Positions 6,348 through 15,435 of a stretch of 46,960 nt of DNA are shown here, one piece after another; positions within the stretch are counted from its first letter, which is position 1; each line of letters starts with the position of its first letter. This stretch comes from Bacteroidales bacterium UBA5433. Its GTDB lineage: Bacteria; Bacteroidota; Bacteroidia; Bacteroidales; UBA932. A program made the position numbers and the translations under genes. Below the pieces are notes generated by a model. That model worked only from the letters and a program-made list of their open reading frames with translations, was not told where the DNA came from and did not search any database. The stretch covers positions 1-46,960 of the forward strand of contig DIRP01000025.1 in assembly GCA_002427525.1 (NCBI GenBank), written 5' to 3'.

Positions 6348-8481
6348 ATTCCTTTATCTGACCCTTGCCGCTTGTTTTTCTCTAACTTTTCTGGCTGCAC
6401 AGCCGCAGCATGCTGTGTACGTTCCGGAGAATCCCGTGTATGTTCCGTTTGGGGCTGTACACGTTATGGCGCATAAGAATCTTAACGCGCCGGAGCTTCC
6501 TGATGCGCCGGTGCATCCTAACGCGCTGGAGCATCGTTTCTATCATGCACTTTCTGTAAGCGAATACGGTACGTTGTTGTTGATTCCGGAATCTGCCGAG
6601 GGCAGGCAGGGGATGGAGATTAAGACGGCAGCGACACCCCGGGGCGCCATGCACCGGATTTCTTTTCCGCGTCTGTGGGGGGAGCCGGCAAAAACAGGCG
6701 AAGTACTGCTGGACCTTTCCGCAGGGGCCGCTGGCCGGTACGGTGACCTTTTGTGGTCGCACGTAAGGATAGAAGACGAATATACCGTTACGGGAGCTAT
6801 TCTGTCCGAGGGCAGCCAGGCCCTGGGACATACGTATTTTGCCGTAAGGTTTTCCCGGCCGGTGAAGTACTACAGGGAAACGAGCAGCGGAGAAGGCCCG
6901 GCAGGCGGTCACGGAGCAGAAGGCCCGGTGGGTAGCAAAACGGAGGTTCCGGTGCCCGGTGCTCTGCCGTATCCGTTTATGAGCGGGCGGGGGCTTTCTG
7001 TGGTTTTTACGTTTGATTTGGTTAAAGGAGCGCAGGCGTTTGCAGACGATGGGGTGCTGGAGGTGCGTACGGCTTTTTCGGCTGTTGATGTCAGCGGAGC
7101 CTTGCAAAATCTGAAAGCCGAGCAGGAGAGCAAAACCTTTGAAGCGCTGGGTTGGGAAATGGAACAGGTGTGGGAAAAGGAACTGGCCGTAGTACGGATT
7201 GAAGGCAGCGAGGCAACGGGTCCGGCCGCAGACCGTAAAAACTTTTTTTACGAATCTCTGGCCTGCAGCATGGCATGGCCCGTAGTGGCGGAGGATGTGG
7301 ACGGACGTTACCGGGGGTGCGACAACAACATACATACGACTGATTCCCATGTGCATTACACCGGCCTGTACCCGGCAAGTGCAGCCCGGTACCCGCTTAT
7401 GACATTCCTGAAACCGGGGCAGAGCCGTCGCTTTACGGCCTCGGCCCTTACGGTGTACGATCAGAGTGTGCCGAGGCTTTTGCCGGGGGAAGCTTTTCGG
7501 AAAGAAGCGGTGCTGTTGCTGGCAGATGCCCGCGCCAAAGGGATTTTGCCGTCTTCCCTGTTACCGTTGCTTACCGAGGCCATAACCACTACGGTAAAAA
7601 CGCCTTTCCTTTCTCTTGTTCAGGAAGCCAGGACAATTGGGTTTGTTCCGGCAGAGGCCTCCTCCAGCTCTGTGGCTCTTACACGCGAATTTTCCTATGT
7701 GAACTGGTGTTTGATCATGATGGCTTCCGGCATGGGGGATGTTAATACAGTGAACGAAATCAGGCCTTATGTTACGGCTTACCAGTGGTTGCTGGATGTA
7801 CAAAAAGGTGTGGAAAAAGATTTCCCGGAGAGTAGAGACGATTTGCTGTTTGTTCCGCACAATATGGCCGATGTAGTGGACAGGGCGCAGGGCCGTAAGG
7901 CGTATGAGCACCGGCTGGATGCGGCTGATCGCTTTCCGGAACTTCCGTATTTGTACGTATGGACAGCCTCTCCCTGGAAGGGGCAGGAATTGCTGAACGA
8001 AATGGCAGACGCCTGCGTAACGGCAAGCCGGGCGGGAGAGCTAGCCAGTAGCCAAACAGTGACGACCGGTGGTGCATGGGCAGAGCAGACGGCCGGGAGC
8101 CAAATGGCAGGGCCCGTCGTGGCGGGGGGTGCAGGCGTGGCAGATGGTGAGGAGCCGGCGGCGTGGTTTGTTTTTTCTTCTATGGGGTTGTACCCCCTGT
8201 GCCCCGGAACGGAAGAGTATGTGCTGGGGGTGCCCGGTTTTAAAAGAATGGTTGTTTTTCTGGAAGGTGGAAAAGAATTGGTTGTTGAAGCTCCGGATCT
8301 GAGTGTGCGGAACCGGTACGTAAAAAGTGTAACGTGGAACGGGAAACCGTATGATAAAGCGTTCATTACACATAGGGAGCTTATGCAGGGCGGGGTGCTG
8401 CAATTTGTCATGGGGGCTTCTCCTGCCCGGGGAAGGGTTTTTCGGGGTGAAAAACTACCTTATTCCTATGTAAAAAAATAG
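6322..8481 (+). CDS. GH92-like glycoside hydrolase with a degenerate active-site region
   Basis: 719 residues. A signal peptide is clear (MTRR, then a Leu/Ala/Phe-rich stretch ending FLAAQ). Homology to GH92 exo-alpha-mannosidases is seen in VVAEDVDGRYRGCD at about 330, PELPYLYVWTASPWKGQELLNEM near 540, AAWFVFSSMGLYPLCPG near 615 and the end VTWNGKPYDKAFITHRELMQGG. However, the segment that in active GH92 enzymes reads like FSLWDTYR is replaced by TGLYPASAARYP, and the catalytic-loop motif GNDDLGQMSAW is replaced by VADGEEPAAW behind a low-complexity Gly/Ala/Thr stretch. A second Gly/Glu/Pro-rich insert sits near residues 190-210. It is therefore likely inactive as a mannosidase or has a changed task. 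Two start codons are possible because of a 15-base duplication; the first overlaps the preceding stop. Confidence 0.7.
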   Translation: MTRRSMTRRFLYLTLAACFSLTFLAAQPQHAVYVPENPVYVPFGAVHVMAHKNLNAPELPDAPVHPNALEHRFYHALSVSEYGTLLLIPESAEGRQGMEIKTAATPRGAMHRISFPRLWGEPAKTGEVLLDLSAGAAGRYGDLLWSHVRIEDEYTVTGAILSEGSQALGHTYFAVRFSRPVKYYRETSSGEGPAGGHGAEGPVGSKTEVPVPGALPYPFMSGRGLSVVFTFDLVKGAQAFADDGVLEVRTAFSAVDVSGALQNLKAEQESKTFEALGWEMEQVWEKELAVVRIEGSEATGPAADRKNFFYESLACSMAWPVVAEDVDGRYRGCDNNIHTTDSHVHYTGLYPASAARYPLMTFLKPGQSRRFTASALTVYDQSVPRLLPGEAFRKEAVLLLADARAKGILPSSLLPLLTEAITTTVKTPFLSLVQEARTIGFVPAEASSSSVALTREFSYVNWCLIMMASGMGDVNTVNEIRPYVTAYQWLLDVQKGVEKDFPESRDDLLFVPHNMADVVDRAQGRKAYEHRLDAADRFPELPYLYVWTASPWKGQELLNEMADACVTASRAGELASSQTVTTGGAWAEQTAGSQMAGPVVAGGAGVADGEEPAAWFVFSSMGLYPLCPGTEEYVLGVPGFKRMVVFLEGGKELVVEAPDLSVRNRYVKSVTWNGKPYDKAFITHRELMQGGVLQFVMGASPARGRVFRGEKLPYSYVKK

Positions 8482-8489
8482 TATATTTG
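8482..8489 (+). promoter_or_regulatory. -7 box of the P-loop/aldolase/purL operon
   Basis: TATATTTG is a perfect TAnnTTTG box, 20 bases before the ATG at 8510 and right after the GH92 stop codon. No good -33 TTG is seen. Confidence 0.5.
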
Positions 8490-8509
8490 TAGTTTCTAAA
8501 ACACATACC

Positions 8510-9049
8510 ATGCCTTCCAAAGATACATTGATAGTCAACCTGTTCGGGGGCCCGGCATCGGGCAAGACTACTTGTGCGTGGGAAATTGCCAGTAAGTTAA
8601 AAAAGCAGCACATCATTACCGAGTATGTGCCTGAGTATGCTAAAGAATTGGTGTGGGATCAGAAGTTTGATATTCTGGATGGCAGTGAGCCCCACCAGCG
8701 CCATATTTTTGAAGTACAAACACATAGGGTTAAGCGGTTGGTAGGAAAGGTAGATGTGGTAGTAACGGATGCTACGTTGTTGAACAGCCTTGTTTTTGGC
8801 GTTGGTATTTCCGAAGAATTCAACCGGGACATCCTGGAAAATTTCCGCCGTTTCAACAACTTCAACCTGTTTATTCAGAGAACATCCTATTTTGAACAGG
8901 AAGGAAGAATACACGATTTGAAGCAATCCCTGGAATTGGACGAAAAGATTATCGATATATTGGTTGGTAATAAAATTCCGTTTGAAACATACAGCCACAG
9001 AACGCTGGATTTGGTCATCATGAGAATCAGTTTACTTGTTAAAAAATAG
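8510..9049 (+). CDS. P-loop ATPase/kinase, NadR C-terminal-like (AAA_28)
   Basis: 179 residues. It has a clean Walker A motif near the N-terminus (GGPASGKTT, about residues 13-21), a strand VDVVVTDATLL near 81-91 acting as Walker B, and a C-terminal strand with LDLVIMRI. This is the layout of the nucleoside-kinase-like family that includes the ribosylnicotinamide-kinase part of NadR, but no DNA-binding or adenylyltransferase part is attached and the substrate is unknown. It is the first gene of a tight operon: the aldolase starts 3 bases after its stop. The neighbours do not reveal its job. Confidence 0.65.
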   Translation: MPSKDTLIVNLFGGPASGKTTCAWEIASKLKKQHIITEYVPEYAKELVWDQKFDILDGSEPHQRHIFEVQTHRVKRLVGKVDVVVTDATLLNSLVFGVGISEEFNRDILENFRRFNNFNLFIQRTSYFEQEGRIHDLKQSLELDEKIIDILVGNKIPFETYSHRTLDLVIMRISLLVKK

Positions 9050-9052
9050 AAT

Positions 9053-9814
9053 ATGTCATTGAAGTACAACGGACCCTTACAAATGCAGATCAACGACATT
9101 GCTCAGGTCGCAGGCTACATGTGGGAAAAAGGCTGGGCAGAAAGGAATGCAGGTAACATTAGCGTGAATGTAACCGAATTTATAGGAGAAGAAAACAAGG
9201 TACTTCCTGTAATTTCCAAAGTGCCGCTTCTGCATCCGGTTCCCGAACTGGAGGATCAGTATTACTACGTGACAAGTGCCGGTTCTCGCATGCGGGATAT
9301 AGCCCGCAATCCCATGGACCAGGGTATGGTTGTCCGTGTTACTTCGGCAGGTAAAAGTATAGATATACTGGCAGATAAGGATTTGCCTCCTACCATAGAA
9401 CTGCCGTCACATATGCTCATGCATCAGGTTTTTGCTCATGAGGCTTTAACAAACGGTACCTCTGTGGCAGCCGGCAGGCGTGTGGTCTTTCATACCCACC
9501 CCACAGAGCTGATTGCTTTGTCGCATATAAAGGAACTGCAAAATTCAAAAGCCGTTACAGAAACTTTATATGAAATGCATCCCGAGGTTAGTGTATGTGT
9601 TCCCCGCGGAGTGGGCTGGGTTCCGTACGAAGCTCCGGGGTCTTTAGAGTTGGCACAAGCCAGCATAAAAGATTTGAAAAAATTCAGGTTCATGTTGTGG
9701 GAACGCCACGGAATTTTGGCTACCGGAAACAATATCCTGGAAGTTTTTGATGCCGTTGACACATTAAACAAGGCTGCAAAAATATTTTTTTACATTCGAA
9801 TGCAGCGTAGATAA
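9053..9814 (+). CDS. rhaD: Class II aldolase, rhamnulose-1-phosphate aldolase-like
   Basis: 253 residues. GNISVNV at about 33-39 is the phosphate-binding part of class II aldolases, HTHPTELIALSH near 145-156 supplies two zinc histidines, and ERHGILATG near 222-230 the third. The order fits RhaD, which splits L-rhamnulose 1-phosphate into dihydroxyacetone phosphate and L-lactaldehyde with zinc. Other class II aldolase/adducin members share these motifs, and no rhaA, rhaB or rhamnose regulator is in the window, so the symbol is tentative. It sits between a P-loop kinase-like gene and purL with 3- and 15-base gaps. Confidence 0.65.
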   Translation: MSLKYNGPLQMQINDIAQVAGYMWEKGWAERNAGNISVNVTEFIGEENKVLPVISKVPLLHPVPELEDQYYYVTSAGSRMRDIARNPMDQGMVVRVTSAGKSIDILADKDLPPTIELPSHMLMHQVFAHEALTNGTSVAAGRRVVFHTHPTELIALSHIKELQNSKAVTETLYEMHPEVSVCVPRGVGWVPYEAPGSLELAQASIKDLKKFRFMLWERHGILATGNNILEVFDAVDTLNKAAKIFFYIRMQRR

Positions 9815-9829
9815 AAGACTTAGACTTAT

Positions 9830-12800
9830 ATGAATTATTTTTTTCTGGATAACCGCACCCGTGTATATGTTCTTCAGACAAAAGGGCAATTATCTGAAAA
9901 TCAATTGCAGGTACTCACATGGCTTTTTGATGGAGCTGAACAAATTGAGCAGGACCATCCTTTCCTGAAAAATCGTTTTAAGGGTCCCAGACGTGAATTG
10001 CCTACCCCCTGGAGCACTGTGGCAACAGAAATCTGCCACGGAATAAATATCCCCGGAATTGTCCGTATAGAAGAATTTTTTCCCTTAGCAGAGCAGGAAC
10101 CCTACGATTACATGTTCCATGAAGAATACAAGGGATTGGAAGATCCCGTTTTTTATTCAAAGCGGGTACGTGAACCGGTACGTTACGTTGCAGATATTGA
10201 AGCATACAATCGGGAAGAAAGCCTGGCCCTTAGCAAAGAAGAAATTCATTACCTGGAATTGCTGGCACAACGTTTGGGCAGGCCACTGACAGATTCGGAA
10301 GTTTTTGGGTTTTCTCAGGTCAATTCCGAGCATTGCCGCCACAAAATATTTAACGGAACATTTATTCTGGACGGGAAGGAACAACCCGGATCGTTGTTTT
10401 CGCTCATAAAAAAAACAGCGGCTGTGAATCCCAACCGCATTGTTTCTGCGTACAAAGACAATTGTGCCTTTGTACGGGGACCTGAAAATCTTCCGTTTTT
10501 CACTCCGGCATTTCCGGACAAACCTTCCTTTTTCAACTTAGGTGCCGATGATACGGTATTAAGCTTGAAGGCGGAAACCCACAATTTTCCAACAACGGTT
10601 GAACCTTTCAACGGAGCTGCTACCGGTGGAGGGGGAGAGATCCGCGACCGCATGGCCGGAGGCAAAGGCTCTTTTCCTATCGCCGGTACTGCGGTGTACA
10701 TGACTTCTTACCCAAGGCTTCAAGACAGAGAAGGCCTGCCGGAACCTCGGCCCTGGCTTTACCATACACCGGAAGACATCCTTACCAGGGCTTCTGACGG
10801 AGCGGCCCAATACGGCAACAAATTCGGACATCCGCTTATTTGCGGTTCGCTCCTGTGTTTTGAACACGTTGAGGGTGAACATTGCTTTGGATACGATAAA
10901 GTAATCATGCAAGCCGGAGGCGTTGGTTTTGCCCGTAGGGAATATGCACAAAAAGGGATGCCGCAAAAAGATGACCGGGTAGTGCTTCTGGGCGGAGACA
11001 ATTACCGGATTGGTATGGGAGGCGGTGCCGGGTCTTCTGTTGCTACGGGTGAAATGGACCATTCCATGGAACTGAATGCCGTACAACGTTCCAACCCCGA
11101 GATGCAGAAACGGGTGTACAATACCATCCGCGCCCTGGCAGAAAGTGCAGACAATCCCATTGTTTCCATACACGACCACGGGGCCGGAGGGCACCTGAAC
11201 TGCTTGTCGGAACTGGTAGAATCTGCCGGAGGACGGTTTGATCTGGAAAGTTTCCCGGTAGGAGATCCTACATTGAGTGCCAAAGAGGTTATCAGCAACG
11301 AATCGCAAGAGCGTATGGGGCTGGTTGTACATGAAGAGCACCTGCTCCTGGTGCAACGTACGGCGGAAAGAGAAAAAGCACCTATGTATGTTATTGGCCG
11401 GGTTACGGGTGACAAGAGGCTGCTCTTTGAAAATCAGGAAACAGAGGAAATTCCGTTTGATCTGGAATTGAAAGATTTGTTTGGTTCGTTACCGGTTACG
11501 GTCATGGAAGATGTAACGCACGATCCGGTATTTGAACCGTTGCACTGTCCCATGGACAATGCCTCGCTGGTTGGTTTAGCGGAACGAGTCCTGCAGCTGG
11601 AATCGGTTGCTTGCAAAGATTGGATTACTAACAAAGCAGACCGCTGCGTTACCGGCTGGGTGGCGGGACAGCAAACGGTAGGAGAATTGCAGTTACCCCT
11701 GAACGACTACGGACTTATGGCTTTGTCGTATGCTCCTTCCTCTAAAGGCTTTGCAGGAGTTGCCACTTCTTTGGGGCATGCTCCCGTACCGGCTCTGATT
11801 GACCCGGCGGCAGGGAGTCGTTTGGCGATTGCCGAGGCGCTTACCAACCTGGTATTTGTGGTACTGGAAGATGGCCTGGAAAGCGTTTCGCTGAGTGCCA
11901 ACTGGATGTGGCCCTGCAAGAACAAAGGAGAAGATGCCCGGTTGTACCGTGCCGTACAGGCGGCCGGTGATTTTTCCTGTGACCTGGGTATCAACATCCC
12001 CACAGGGAAAGATTCCCTGTCCATGACACAAAAATACCCCGATGGAAGTATTGTAAAGGCTCCGGGAACTGTAATTATTTCTACGGTGGCTCCGGTAGCC
12101 GATGTCCGTTGCAAGGTGCAACCGGTACTGGATACGAAAACTGCTTCTGAACTTATTTATATAGATTTCTCCGGTACAGCCGGAAAGCCGCGCCATTTGG
12201 GTGGCTCTGCACTGGCGCAGTGTTTGGGTAAAGTAGGAACCCACTGCCCCGATGTGGAACCCACTGCTTTCAAACGTGCCTTTGCTGCTGTGCAGGAACT
12301 CATTGCCGGGGAAATGGTTCTGGCCGGGCACGACGTGTCGGCCGGAGGACTTTTGACCTGCCTGCTGGAGATGTGTTTCTCCAATGTGAAGGGAGGTATC
12401 CGGCTTAGGGAAAACGTTCTGGAACAGATGGCTGTGGAAGGCAGGGGAGCGGCATTGTTCTCTGAATATCCGGCAGTAGTGCTGCAGGTACGGCGGGAAA
12501 GAGTGCAGGAAGCCCTGGGGTTGTTGTTGAGCAACAATGTGATGTGTTATTTGCTGGGGACTCCGGTAGAAGAGAGGCTGATCACGGTTGATGAAACCCT
12601 TTCGTTTGGTATTGACAGGCTTAGAGATTTATGGTTTAAACCTTCTTACCTGATGGATATCCGTCAGAGCGGACCTGAAAAAGCCCTGGAAAGGTATAAA
12701 AATTACGGAAAAACTCCGTTATCGTTCCGGTTTCCGGAGGCATTCTCCGGCACGTGGCAAGTACCACAACAATACCTTGCCGAGGGGCAGCAGCCGGTAG

Positions 12801-13561
12801 CTGCTGTGATTCGGGAAAAAGGGTCGCAAAGCGAACGGGAAATGGCCTGGATGCTCCATATGGCGGGATTCAGGGTGAAGGACGTACACACCTCGGACCT
12901 GGTCTCGGGCCGGGAAACCCTGAAAGATGTACGCCTGATAGTATTTGCCGGAGGGTCTGCCCATGCAGATGTGCTGGGCTCGGCAAAAGGATGGGCCGGT
13001 ACCTTGATGTACAATTCCAAAGCAAAAGAAGCCCTGGAACAGTTTTATAAGCGGGAAGATACGCTGAGTCTTGGCGTGTGCAACGGGTGCCAGCTGATGA
13101 TGCAACTGGGGTTGGTGACTTCGTTGAATCCTTCCACATCACCCCATATGATTCCTAACGATTCCGGAAAATTTGAATGCAGTTTTGTGAACGTAACCGT
13201 TGAAAAAAGTGCTTCTGTTTTTTTGCGCGGTTTGCAGGAGAGTCGGTTGGGGGCATGGATTGCCCACGGTGAAGGTAAATTCTCATTCCCCGGAACAGAA
13301 AATGGTCTGCCGGGGGAAGAAGCCGGTTACCGGGTAGCCATGCGGTATGCCTATGATGCTTATCCGGCTTGTCCCAACGGGTCGCCGGGGCAAGTAGCCG
13401 CCGTTACGAGTGTTTGCGGACGCCACCTGGCCATGATGCCGCACCCGGAACGATGTCTGTATCCATGGAATTGGGCTTATTATCCTGCAGAACGTGCTGC
13501 TGACGAAATTTCACCCTGGCTTTCCCTGTTCATTGAAGCCCGTCGTTTTTGTATGAAATAA
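9830..13561 (+). CDS. purL: Phosphoribosylformylglycinamidine synthase, single-chain
   Basis: 1243 residues, the long one-chain form. It converts FGAR, glutamine and ATP to FGAM in purine synthesis in the cytoplasm. In order: N-terminal PurS-like part, the FGAM synthase core (SQVNSEHCRHKIFNGTF near 165, LKAETHNFPTTVEPFNGAATGGGGEIRD near 245-275, GGDNYRIGMGGGAGSS near 387, then a second AIRS-like half with GKDSLSMTQKYPDG), and a C-terminal class I glutaminase. The glutaminase has nucleophile Cys1084 (GVCNGCQ) with His1205 and Glu1207 (MPHPER). All key residues look intact. Its 3' end overlaps the convergent metallophosphoesterase gene by 32 bases, with no room for a separate terminator. Confidence 0.97.
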   Translation: MNYFFLDNRTRVYVLQTKGQLSENQLQVLTWLFDGAEQIEQDHPFLKNRFKGPRRELPTPWSTVATEICHGINIPGIVRIEEFFPLAEQEPYDYMFHEEYKGLEDPVFYSKRVREPVRYVADIEAYNREESLALSKEEIHYLELLAQRLGRPLTDSEVFGFSQVNSEHCRHKIFNGTFILDGKEQPGSLFSLIKKTAAVNPNRIVSAYKDNCAFVRGPENLPFFTPAFPDKPSFFNLGADDTVLSLKAETHNFPTTVEPFNGAATGGGGEIRDRMAGGKGSFPIAGTAVYMTSYPRLQDREGLPEPRPWLYHTPEDILTRASDGAAQYGNKFGHPLICGSLLCFEHVEGEHCFGYDKVIMQAGGVGFARREYAQKGMPQKDDRVVLLGGDNYRIGMGGGAGSSVATGEMDHSMELNAVQRSNPEMQKRVYNTIRALAESADNPIVSIHDHGAGGHLNCLSELVESAGGRFDLESFPVGDPTLSAKEVISNESQERMGLVVHEEHLLLVQRTAEREKAPMYVIGRVTGDKRLLFENQETEEIPFDLELKDLFGSLPVTVMEDVTHDPVFEPLHCPMDNASLVGLAERVLQLESVACKDWITNKADRCVTGWVAGQQTVGELQLPLNDYGLMALSYAPSSKGFAGVATSLGHAPVPALIDPAAGSRLAIAEALTNLVFVVLEDGLESVSLSANWMWPCKNKGEDARLYRAVQAAGDFSCDLGINIPTGKDSLSMTQKYPDGSIVKAPGTVIISTVAPVADVRCKVQPVLDTKTASELIYIDFSGTAGKPRHLGGSALAQCLGKVGTHCPDVEPTAFKRAFAAVQELIAGEMVLAGHDVSAGGLLTCLLEMCFSNVKGGIRLRENVLEQMAVEGRGAALFSEYPAVVLQVRRERVQEALGLLLSNNVMCYLLGTPVEERLITVDETLSFGIDRLRDLWFKPSYLMDIRQSGPEKALERYKNYGKTPLSFRFPEAFSGTWQVPQQYLAEGQQPVAAVIREKGSQSEREMAWMLHMAGFRVKDVHTSDLVSGRETLKDVRLIVFAGGSAHADVLGSAKGWAGTLMYNSKAKEALEQFYKREDTLSLGVCNGCQLMMQLGLVTSLNPSTSPHMIPNDSGKFECSFVNVTVEKSASVFLRGLQESRLGAWIAHGEGKFSFPGTENGLPGEEAGYRVAMRYAYDAYPACPNGSPGQVAAVTSVCGRHLAMMPHPERCLYPWNWAYYPAERAADEISPWLSLFIEARRFCMK

Positions 13562-15410
13562 GGTATACGTAACCATCCATCGAGGACACTACAAGACGCG
13601 ACCGGCCTACCGGCTGTGCGTAATTGATAAGTCCGTCCGACAAACGCACATTCCATACGGGACTTCCGTCTTGTTCCGAATAGGCAAATAAGAAACCCTG
13701 CGCTGTAGGAACAAACACCATTCCGTCCTGTACAGTAACCGGGGAAGGTGCAATTTCATAATCAAAACCACCGGCAACTCGCCAGGTAGAAATAGCTGTG
13801 CGGGGCGCAGTCTTAAAGGCATAGAGCGAATCGAACATGGTTTTTACATAAACCTGCTGCCCGTTGGCTGACAAACCTATGCTTTCCCTGCCGCCTGCTG
13901 CTTCCCACAGGGTTTTGCCTGTGCGGGCATCCAATGCGTAACACTTGCGCTCGGGTGTGGTAAAGAAAATCTTTCCTTCTGCTTTGACAGGCCATGTGGC
14001 TGCCGGCGAGTACATACGTCCGCGGTGTCTGTTGCTCCATACCCATTGCAGGTGACCTGTATCGGGATGGAAGGAATACAATTGGTTGCCCCAGGAGCCG
14101 GTAACAACCTGACTCTCATCTGCGTAAGGTTTAGACTCCATAAAGCCGTTGATTTTTGTGTATTCCCACAGGAGGTTGCCGTTTGCAGCGTCCAGGGCGC
14201 GAAACGTACTGTCGGAACCGCCAATAAAGACCTTGTTGTCCATTACTGTGGGAGAGGCTACTATGGATCTTCTTGTGGGGTATGTCCAGAGAACAGTTCC
14301 GTCGAACAAATCCAGGCAATACACGTTTTTATCGGTAGAGCCCAGGTACACTTTATCGTCTGAAATAGCAGGAGTGGAGTAAATTTTTCCTCCCGTCTGT
14401 ACGGTCCAGAGCATTGAACCGTCCTGCAGGTTTACGGCTTTTACAGCTCCTTTTGTATTGGCAAACACTACAATTCCCTGTGTGGTATCTGCCACAGCTG
14501 CAGAACCTATATCGCTGTCATCCAGAATACTCCAGATTACTTCCAGGTTGGGATGGGACAGGGATTCTCCGTAAACCGGTTGTGGTACCGTATCGTGTGT
14601 AATGACAACGGGATCCGATGCAAAACTTGTTTCATACCAGGCCGTATGTGTAAAAGAAGCATCGGGTTCGGGCAGGACGACCCTTTCCCGGAAAGAAACT
14701 TTCTTGTCGCGGATGGTAACCAGGTTGTATCCGGGACCTTCATAACCGCGTGCTTGTGAACTCCGGCATTTAACAGAAGGGATTCCGCTGGCAGAAAAAG
14801 CCTGGTTGGTGTGGTAATGGCCGCAAATGGCCAGTTGGATATTTTTTGTTCCCAGCAGATCAATTACGCTGCGGTAGTTGCTCATATCTTCTGTGAGCGG
14901 GTAATGGTTTATAAAAACAACAGGCCTTTTTGCCGGCAGGTTTTGCAGCTGATCTTCCAGCCATACCATACTTTCACGGGGGATCAGGGCCGGGGCCATG
15001 CGCATATTGGGCCCGGAATTGGTCCCAATGAATGCAATGTTATCGTGTGTAAAAGAGAATTGTTCGTACCCGAATGTTTCCAGAAAGGTGTTGCAACCGC
15101 TTTCCGACCATTTGGAATCATGGTTCCCCGAAATGATATACCAGGGCTTATCAAACAAATCCAATACCCGTTTTGCTATAAGGATTTCTTCGTCGCTTCC
15201 AAATTCTGTGATATCTCCTGCCAAAATAACAAATTGTATGCTGTCTTGCGCATTGATATCCCGGATGATACTTGTGAGTTCAGCTACTGTATTGGGAATG
15301 CCGCTGTTCAGATGTGTATCTGCAATGACAGCAAAGCACGTATCGTGTGTTGTGCTGCAGCCCCAGAGAAGCCAGGCAGTTGTGAAAAGAACGAAAAATC
15401 TGAATTTCAT
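13530..15410 (-). CDS. Lipoprotein with metallophosphoesterase and PQQ-like beta-propeller domains
   Basis: 626 residues. The start MKFRFFVLFTTAWLLWGC is a lipoprotein signal with a Cys at residue 18. Residues about 27-260 form a calcineurin-like phosphoesterase: ADTHLN, LAGDITEFG, SGNHDSK, NHYPL and CGHYH give the five metal-binding blocks. The rest is a PQQ/BamB-type propeller with repeats such as VYCLDLFDGTVLWTYP, FRALDAANGNLLWEY and CYALDARTGKTLWE. The enzyme probably hydrolyses a phosphoester in the periplasm; the substrate is unknown. It is the last gene of a four-gene leftward operon, 25 bases after the FAD/Fe-S oxidoreductase, and it overlaps the purL end by 32 bases. Confidence 0.88.
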   Translation of the reverse strand: MKFRFFVLFTTAWLLWGCSTTHDTCFAVIADTHLNSGIPNTVAELTSIIRDINAQDSIQFVILAGDITEFGSDEEILIAKRVLDLFDKPWYIISGNHDSKWSESGCNTFLETFGYEQFSFTHDNIAFIGTNSGPNMRMAPALIPRESMVWLEDQLQNLPAKRPVVFINHYPLTEDMSNYRSVIDLLGTKNIQLAICGHYHTNQAFSASGIPSVKCRSSQARGYEGPGYNLVTIRDKKVSFRERVVLPEPDASFTHTAWYETSFASDPVVITHDTVPQPVYGESLSHPNLEVIWSILDDSDIGSAAVADTTQGIVVFANTKGAVKAVNLQDGSMLWTVQTGGKIYSTPAISDDKVYLGSTDKNVYCLDLFDGTVLWTYPTRRSIVASPTVMDNKVFIGGSDSTFRALDAANGNLLWEYTKINGFMESKPYADESQVVTGSWGNQLYSFHPDTGHLQWVWSNRHRGRMYSPAATWPVKAEGKIFFTTPERKCYALDARTGKTLWEAAGGRESIGLSANGQQVYVKTMFDSLYAFKTAPRTAISTWRVAGGFDYEIAPSPVTVQDGMVFVPTAQGFLFAYSEQDGSPVWNVRLSDGLINYAQPVGRSRLVVSSMDGYVYLISYKNDGLQ

Positions 15411-15435
15411 AATGATTTGGTTTTAAACGAAGTTG

